Source: Tubiluchus corallicola (taxonomy: Eukaryota; Priapulida; Priapulimorpha; Priapulimorphida; Tubiluchidae). From it: DNA of 64,000 nucleotides. The first letter of the stretch is position 1. Every line of letters begins with the position of its first letter. The stretch lies in the NCBI GenBank assembly GCA_030141605.1, contig JAQGDQ010000700.1:1-64000 (forward strand), in the 5' to 3' direction. The position numbers and the translations under genes are program-made. The notes beneath the pieces were generated by a model. The model worked only from the letters and a program-made list of their open reading frames with translations. It had not been told where the DNA came from and ran no database searches. Shown here piece by piece: positions 57,434 to 64,000 of the stretch.

Positions 57434-58849
57434 ATGAACAGATTATTTTTGTTGTGTACATTTATCGTCATTGGATTGCTCATCATTAGAATATGGATCA
57501 GTGCAGTTCTAGTCGCCAAACAGTCACAGTTCATCATTAGTCTCAAGTCTTATGGGTATCCAGTAAATGTGACCTCGGCAAGTCACACGGAGTGTAATCT
57601 TGAAGTGATCCCACCTGGTTTCATACTGTGGAGCAACAAATTTTGGCAAGAGCAGAAAGATTTAGATGGCCATTTATTTCTATACTCGTCTTTCAAGGAT
57701 GTTGGTAAACGAGTGACGTACGTGCGCATTTTTGCAATGAGCGAAAAACGTCTAGAAGACAACTTAAAAATATTTTGTTACTTGTGGCCTGATAACAAAT
57801 ACTTACCAAATGTGGTTGTAGCTGATATTCATCATATCTGGATAGACGCATGGGACAAACGATCCAAGTTCCATTCACCATATATGTTTTCTTGTCGCCT
57901 TGATCCAAACGATCCAAAAAATTATACTCACGTGTCTGTCGCCTTCAATAAGTGCAGTCAACTGACAAATTCTCTGAAAATAATCTCAGAAGTGAACTCC
58001 TCAAAGAAATCTCAGTTTGCAGTGTGTTTGAAAGGATTGGACTTTGCAGAAGACATATCAGAGCGGTTAATTGAGTGGATCGAGTTGCATCGAATTCTGG
58101 GGGCGAGAAAGATACTAATCTACAAGTTTCACGTCCACAGCAATGTAACAAAAATTTTAGACTTCTACGAAGCTGAAGGATTTGTTGACATCTATCCCAT
58201 CACACTGCCAGGTAAGCAGCCAAACGCGTGGAAAGAAAGAACTGCTTACCTGAAAAACGACTCGCCTCACAAACGGCGTCACGAGATACTCTTTTACAAC
58301 GATTGTCTTTACCGACTGAAGAACATCTATAAATATGTAGTGCTTGTGGATGTTGACGAAGTTATAGTTCCTGTTAACAGCTCCACCTGGTATGAGCTTA
58401 TGAAAACTGTGCGCACGGAAATCGAAAGCTCAAACAAAACTGTTATTGCCCATAAAGGACCAATGACAATTAAATGGAAAGTAAAAAAGTACGCCTCATA
58501 TTACGCAAGCAATATTTACTATTTAGACGATCATGTTGACAATTCTAGTCATTTGTACTTCCTGCAGAGGAATATTCGAAATGAATCGTTTCTTCGGAAA
58601 GGGTACGGTGTTAAAAGTTTCTTTGATACCGACGGTGTGGTGACTTTGTACAATCACCAGGTGATAAAATGGGAGCCAAATTATGGGCAAACGTACCACA
58701 TACCGTACAGTTTGGCGAGGCTGCATCATTACAAACCCTCTAATATAATTTCAAATCACGTACCAGTGGAAGATACTCTTTTACATAAATATAAACAAAA
58801 ACTGACGTCAAGGACTGAAAAGGTGTTGAAACAACTTGGACGCTTGTGA
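57434..58849 (+). CDS. Glycosyltransferase family 92 (DUF23) type II membrane protein
   Basis: Golgi glycosyltransferase; characterised members such as nematode GALT-1 add beta-1,4-galactose. Single exon, 471 residues, ATG at 57434. A signal anchor spans residues 4-28. The stem and N-terminal region follow, then the GT92 domain at about 194-440: QFAVCLKGLDF (194-204), LIEWIELHRILGARKILIY (212-230), LPGKQPNAW (258-266), NDCLYRLKNIYKYVVLVDVD (289-308) with the DxD metal-binding motif at 306-308, followed by EVIVP, and RLHHYK (429-434). Cys and the DxD acid residues expected of the family are present. N-glycosylation sites at N45, N163, N188, N237 and others. AATAAA at 58894 lies 45 bases after the stop. 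Donor and acceptor sugars cannot be read from sequence alone. Confidence 0.92.
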   Translation: MNRLFLLCTFIVIGLLIIRIWISAVLVAKQSQFIISLKSYGYPVNVTSASHTECNLEVIPPGFILWSNKFWQEQKDLDGHLFLYSSFKDVGKRVTYVRIFAMSEKRLEDNLKIFCYLWPDNKYLPNVVVADIHHIWIDAWDKRSKFHSPYMFSCRLDPNDPKNYTHVSVAFNKCSQLTNSLKIISEVNSSKKSQFAVCLKGLDFAEDISERLIEWIELHRILGARKILIYKFHVHSNVTKILDFYEAEGFVDIYPITLPGKQPNAWKERTAYLKNDSPHKRRHEILFYNDCLYRLKNIYKYVVLVDVDEVIVPVNSSTWYELMKTVRTEIESSNKTVIAHKGPMTIKWKVKKYASYYASNIYYLDDHVDNSSHLYFLQRNIRNESFLRKGYGVKSFFDTDGVVTLYNHQVIKWEPNYGQTYHIPYSLARLHHYKPSNIISNHVPVEDTLLHKYKQKLTSRTEKVLKQLGRL

Positions 58850-58893
58850 CACCTGTTGGATGTTATTCTGAACTACTTTATTGAACAATGCAA

Positions 58894-58899
58894 AATAAA
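58894..58899 (+). promoter_or_regulatory. Polyadenylation signal of the GT92 gene
   Basis: AATAAA 45 bases after the stop codon, followed by a GTTTGAAT-type sequence. Confidence 0.5.
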
Positions 58900-59059
58900 T
58901 TGTTACTGAATTGAAATCTCGTTTGAATAACAAACAGCACAACCGATGACAAAAAGAACATGGAGATGAAGTTTCTTAAGTGACACGCTTCGAGTTGTGC
59001 ACCAAGTAATTATCAATGATTTTTTCGTCGTCTAAGTGCTACTACGTTCTAAAACATGA

Positions 59060-59444
59060 CACATCCCACCTGTTGATGCTCCGCATTCCTGTCCACAGCC
59101 GATGATGCGTCATCCCTCAAACCTAGAGTTGTATTTGTTAAAACTTTTTGCATTATCTATGTCGTTTCAAGAGCTTTACGTAATGCTATATGATGAGGAG
59201 AATCTTCAGGTGTGCATCTTAGTGCATGCCCAATCCAATACAATCTTCTTACTTGTTTATTCCATGTCCAAGGGTTTTTCTTCAACACATCATACAGAAC
59301 ATTATTGGATACTCTGTCTGGACATTTAGTTGCTAATAATTTTCTATAGAGACGTCTTTGAAAAGTACTAAGTTCCTTCTGCTGTTTAACTTTTATTAAT
59401 TTTGTGCAAACGAGCAAAAACAGAAAGAATCTAATAATTAACAC
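59060..59444 (-). pseudogene. Non-LTR retrotransposon ORF2 3' remnant
   Basis: The minus strand reads KVKQQKELSTFQRRLYRKLL and RRLYWIGHALR, the conserved tail of LINE ORF2 proteins. The downstream part (CAACTCTAGG, GGACAGGAATGC on the minus strand) is shared with the remnant at 36993-37400. No intact reverse transcriptase remains. Confidence 0.65.
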
Positions 59445-59797
59445 TTGTGTTAACTCGAGAAGTTATACACGAGAAGCATAACTCGTAATTAAGAGAATAC
59501 TATGCTGAAGTTTATTCATAAGACGTTTCGCGTTGTGCACGAACAACTCGTTCTCAATTATGCAGTGCACATCTGTAAACACAGAAAGAATCTAATAATT
59601 AACAGTAAGTAATTAAACGAGTCAATATAAGAGTTAGTTGTTGTAGATTTTTGCTGATTAATATAAGAGTTAGTTGCCAGATTTTTGCTGTAACAGTAGT
59701 TTGCGAATCTGCACTACATGATCGATAGTGATAGAAGTCGAAACGACTCATTAATGAAGTGCAGCATGAAGTTGTTTTTATCATTGGTTATGCTGCC

Positions 59798-60163
59798 TAT
59801 GATACACCAAAGAGTCCAGCGTCTGCCGTCTGAAAACGATAAATGGTCCCTCAGTACGTGAAACCAAAGATTTTGGCAGCAAAGATGCTCATAACTAGAC
59901 GCTGAAAGACAGAGAGTCCATGACTCCATGTCGTGTCTATTACTCAATCAGTCAATGATGACTGGACCTGCAATTCTGAGACAACATACCCGATTCTTAC
60001 AATCATTGGCAAAAGTTCAAAACCATCTTGCAAAAGACCATCTTCCAAATTCGAATCATAATTGAAATTTCTAACAGACTGGTTTTATTTTCGTCACAAA
60101 CCTTTTAAATTGCATAATATTTGCAGTAGGTTTTTCAGACGCTGGACGCTTTGGTGTATCATA
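59798..60163. mobile_element. 366-bp inverted-repeat element
   Basis: TATGATACACCAAAGAGTCC followed by AGCGTCTG at the left is mirrored by CAGACGCTGGACGCTTTGGT followed by GTATCATA at the right. Non-coding; MITE-like. No clear target duplication beyond TA. Confidence 0.65.
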
Positions 60164-60769
60164 GGAATCATTATTCGAACAAGACTTCTAGATCTAGAAA
60201 CAAAACAAGGGGTTTGTTTTATATTTTATGCGTGATACATTGGTTTTTCCAAAAGTAAAATGGCGAACATATTATCTGTAAATTGGCCTCTCATTTTTCA
60301 GCACGTGTATTCTCACTTTTAAGTGTAGCTAGCTATGTTTGCTTTGAATAGCTATTTGAGTGGCGTATGTATAAACAGACCGTATTGTTAACTAGCATAC
60401 ACACAGTTACTATAAGTGTGAGAAATTTAAATCGCGTTTATAACATTTAAAACAGTCTGATGTCAATCGCGGTATAGTCACGCTCAGTAGATGTAGAAAG
60501 ATAATACATAGATGATAAAGTACTTAATTTGTTGTAGTAAGGAAGGACAAGTTTAGATATTTAAGCAAGTTAGTAGCGCTAGTATTAGAATTGTTAAGTA
60601 GATTACGGGTCATTTTCTTTTCAGTTTCTGCGATAGCAACTAATAATGCAGAAAAAACATTACCTACAGAAATAGCACAATCGATGTCATTAAATTTCCG
60701 AATTTGACCACAAATTACTTAATTTGAATAATGACATCTCTAGATGCACTACGTTGTAAAATATACGTT

Positions 60770-60914
60770 ACAGCTCAATATTTCGGCAACCAAATGTAGC
60801 CATTTTCGGGAGAACGATTTTTTTCATTTTCAAAAAAATTAAATATATATGAAAAATCATGTTCTACAAAATGACTGGCCTATATCGACGAAGGCTGTCG
60901 AAATATTGAGCTGT
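60770..60914. mobile_element. 145-bp inverted-repeat element
   Basis: ACAGCTCAATATTTCGG at the left pairs with CGAAATATTGAGCTGT at the right. The inner sequence (ACGATTTTTTTCATTTT / GAAAAATCATGTTCT) is also self-complementary. Confidence 0.65.
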
Positions 60915-61199
60915 GTTTCTCTATAAATCATTTCTCAATTAATTTATATTTTATATTTCAAATACCTTTTATGACTGACTAGGCGAGTGACTGAAACTCT
61001 AGTAGCCACCAATAGATGTCAGCAGCTTATAAGGGCATCGGTACAATGTTGTTTCTTATATTTGAATACAATTTCATGTTTACCTTGCTTTTTAAAATTT
61101 TTTAATCAAATATGACGAAACTGTAGAATCGGTGTAGAAGTTGAACATTACACGTTCACAAATGCCACCAAATTGTTTTTTTTTTGCAAATACAAAAGA

Positions 61200-61980
61200 C
61201 TCGTGAGATGAGATGACGTGAAGCGAGATGGGATGAGATGAGATGAAGTCAGGTAAGATGAGCTCAGCTAAGCTGAAATGAGATGAGAAGAGATCGAAGT
61301 GAGATGAGATGAGGTAGTGTGAGATTGTGAGATAAGACAACATGAGATGGGCGTGAGCTGAGGTGGGATGAGACGAGAGGAGACGTGGTGAGCTGAGCTG
61401 GGAGATGTGATGAGATGAAGTGAGGTGAAATGAGTGAGATGAACTGGGAGATGTGATGAGATGAAGTGAGGTGAGATGGGTGAGATGAGCTGGGAGATGT
61501 GATGAGATGAAGTGAGGTGAGATGGGTGAGACGAGTTGGGAGATGTGGTGAAGTGAGGTGAGATAGGTGAGACGAGCTGGGAGATGTGATGAGATGAAGT
61601 GAGATGAGATGAGCTGGGAGATGTGATGAGATGAAGTGAGGTGAGATGAGCTGGGAGATGTGATGAGATGAAGTGAGGTGAGTTGGGCAAGACGAGCTGG
61701 GAGACGTGATGAGATGAAGTGAGATGTGATGAGATGAAATGAGAGGAGATGAGCTGGGGGATGTGATGAGATGAAGTGAGGTAAGATGAGCTGGGAGATG
61801 TGATGAGATGAAGTGAGGTGAGTTGGGCAAGACGAGCTGGGAGACGTGATGAGATGAAGTGAGATGTGATGAGATGAAATGAGAGGAGATGAGCTGGGAA
61901 ATATGATTAATGAAGTGAGGTGAGATGAGCTGGGAGATGTGATGAGATGAAATGAGAGGAGATCAGCTGGGAAATGTGAT
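61200..61980. repeat. GATGAG-type satellite, block 1
   Basis: About 780 bases of purine-rich GATGA/GTGAG pentamer-derived units, organised in larger units such as GATGAGCTGGGAGATGTGAT followed by GAGATGAAGTGAGGTGA. The long minus-strand Ser/His/Leu frames (61264-61830) are products of the repeat. Confidence 0.95.
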
Positions 61981-63283
61981 GTAACTGCATTGTAAATGTG
62001 TATTTCAAATATATACTATTTTTTGAACATGGAAATGAAAGCTTATCACTGCCCAGAAGTTCAGAGCGATAAAAAGCACTGACGTCTAAATTGAGCTACT
62101 CATGGTCTGTGAAATTACTAGGAAGTAGCTTGGAGTTTTGGAACTCACAAACAAAAGGATCAGTGAGGTGTGTGTTCGCCTATGCATGAGTTTATCCCAG
62201 AAGCAGCGAAATGGAACAAATAAGAGCTGCGTTCGCCTCTTTCAGGGCAGCAAATTAGTGATGTTTTAAGTACGTGTGTGTGTGTGCGCGCGAGCATATC
62301 TGTTTATCTCCCATTATAATACTCAATTGCTTACACTGTTTGCAAAGACTTCGTCTGATTAAAGTCTAAAATGTAGGCGTAGCAATAGAAAATGTTGTTT
62401 CTGTCTATTCTGTGCAAAAAATGGACCGCTGCTTACTTCACAGCCGGCTTAATTTGCCTGTTTTTTGTAACTTACATGCTCATACCGTATAAGGTAAGGC
62501 GCACTTATAAGATTCAGTAACCTAAACGTTCAGGTCTCTGACCTATTAATGGTGCACAGTATCACGCGTATTTACGCATTTTACATGTAAAATTTAAATA
62601 AATGTTGTTTTCTAGTTGAATGTGGAAGAGTTTTCGTCTTCTCGGACTTCATCAGCTGTCATCCATTAAATATACTTCAAGATCTTAGCTGTATCTAATG
62701 GATGTCAGTTAATGAAGTCTGAGAGGAAGAAAGCTCCTGAAAGAATAAAGAATTTTTTTAGATTTTTGACCATGGCAATTCTCAGAAGAGCACTATCTTA
62801 TTTTCAAGCCAGATTACGACGATATTCAATTTACAATGGCAGACTAATGAAATGTAGTCGTTGTTCCATTAACGTCAAGAGACAATTGTTTAATGCTCAC
62901 AGCACACATCTTTACTGTATGTCCATTTGGAGACATTTTTATTTTTACAGTCTTAGGAAACTTAAGGTTGCGTATAATGTATCAGCATGGAAGCTTTTTA
63001 ACTTTTCATAATTATGATATGAGCGCTAGATATATTTCTACTATTTTGATGTGATTCATAGGAAATGTGCATACAGTTTATACATTAGGTTCAACAAGAG
63101 TGAAAATTTTATATGCCAGAGCATTTTAAATAGAGATTTAAACCTTTCTTGTGAAGTGAGATGTCAGTGGCGAAGTTTGTTATTTCGTTAATTATTATTT
63201 GTGTTATCTTCGTGCAAAATTTTATTGTATTCTTGTATTGACTTGTGATGTGCATACGAACTTTGTAAAGTTTTAAATAAAAT
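61981..63283 (+). other. 1.3-kb unique segment between satellite blocks, ending in a poly(A) signal
   Basis: Non-repetitive AT-rich sequence containing a short GT run (62274-62290), an imperfect hairpin (62637-62730) and a 99-codon frame (62712-63011; basic, aromatic, no recognised family). It ends with AATAAA at 63276-63281 immediately before the satellite resumes. It may be the end of a transcribed unit or an insertion; coding function is not supported. Confidence 0.4.
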
Positions 63284-63285
63284 AT

Positions 63286-64000
63286 TGGTGAGATAGGTGA
63301 GACGAGCTGGGAGATGTGATGAGATGAAAGTGAGGTGAGATGGGTGAGACGAGCTTGGAGATATGATGAGATGAAGTGAGATGAGCTGGGAGATATGATT
63401 AATGAAGTGAGGTGAGATGAGCTGGGAGATGCGAGGAGATGAAATGAGAGGAGATGAGCTGGGAAATGTGATGAGATGAAGTGAGGTGAGATGGGCGAGA
63501 CGAGCTGTGAGTTGTGATGAGATGAAGTGAGATGAGATGAGCTGGGAGATGTGATGAGGCGAAGTGAGATGAGCTGGGAGATATGATTAATGAAGTGAGG
63601 TGAGATGAGCTGGGAGATGCGAGGAGATGAAATGAGAGGACATGAGCTGGGAAATGTGATGAGATGAAGTGAGATGAGCTGGGAGATATGATTAATGAAG
63701 TGAGGTGAGATGAGCTGGGAGATGCGAGGAGATGAAATGAGAGGACATGAGCTGGGAAATGTGATGAGATGAAGTGAGATGAGCTGGGAGATATGATTAA
63801 TGAAGTGAGGTGAGATGAGCTGGGAGATGCGAGGAGATGAAATGAGAGGAGATGAGCTGGGAAATGTGATGAGATGAAGTGAGATGAGCTGGGAGATATG
63901 ATTAATGAAGTGAGATGAGAGGAGCTGGGAGATGCGATGAGATGAAATGAGAAGAGATGAATTGAGATGAGTGGAGCTGGGAAATGTGATGAGATGAAGT
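63286..64000. repeat. GATGAG-type satellite, block 2, with 105-bp higher-order unit
   Basis: Same monomers as block 1. The marker GATATGATTAATGAAGTGAG recurs with its ATTAA near 63586, 63691, 63796 and 63901, exactly 105 bases apart, and once near 63399. It continues past the window end. Confidence 0.95.

Larger units (their letters stand above)
59445..61199. other. Intergenic with small inverted-repeat elements
   Basis: No gene. Besides the two elements listed separately, there is only AT-rich unique sequence and a duplicated TAATATAAGAGTTAGTTG near 59625-59670. Confidence 0.5.

Noticed and set aside
61264-61830. 188-codon Ser/His/Leu-rich minus-strand frame
   Set aside because: Translation of the GATGAG satellite.
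62712-63011. 99-codon frame between the satellite blocks
   Set aside because: No family recognised; it begins inside a hairpin and its composition is not convincingly coding.
1-64000. CRISPR arrays, operons, ribosome binding sites
   Set aside because: Spliced genes and SINEs show this is animal nuclear DNA; the tandem arrays lack unique spacers.

Overview
This is nuclear DNA from an animal, most likely a marine invertebrate. It is AT-rich, has GT-AG introns of about 0.4-5.5 kb, and carries many short inverted-repeat elements, tRNA-derived SINEs and minisatellites. The phylum cannot be settled from the sequence. The intron-rich layout of the largest gene, close to the human one in protein length and order, argues for a slowly evolving lineage.

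Layout. (1) 1-2478: intergenic, with inverted-repeat elements and a possible promoter. (2) 2479-41715, plus strand: one gene for tomosyn (STXBP5 family). I could join 27 coding exons into an uninterrupted 1137-residue reading frame: two WD40 beta-propellers, a variable linker and a C-terminal R-SNARE. The linker region (22-31.5 kb) holds extra exons whose phases predict alternative splicing, including an in-frame 271-residue cassette, a terminal exon giving a hydrophobic C-terminus without the SNARE, and candidate mutually exclusive exons. (3) 41716-50116: no clear protein gene. It contains a possible very long tomosyn 3' UTR, a 30-bp minisatellite, and two adjacent long palindromes. (4) 50117-52541, plus: a two-exon Golgi galactose 3-O-sulfotransferase of the GAL3ST family. 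(5) 53653-55104, minus: an intronless secreted protein with two EGF-like domains and a discoidin-like (F5/8 type C) C-terminus. (6) 57434-58849, plus: an intronless type II membrane glycosyltransferase of family GT92. (7) 58850-64000: retrotransposon debris, small inverted-repeat elements and a GATGAG-type satellite in two blocks around a 1.3-kb unique segment.

How the genes relate. Tomosyn stands alone: it binds syntaxin/SNAP-25 and restrains vesicle fusion. The three genes at 50-59 kb all act in the secretory pathway. Family knowledge suggests that GT92 enzymes can add galactose and GAL3ST enzymes sulfate galactose, so the two could act on related glycans. That link is inference from position and family only.

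The most interesting feature is the tomosyn linker, where exon phases give a specific, testable set of isoforms. All splice sites were called by eye and need transcript evidence.
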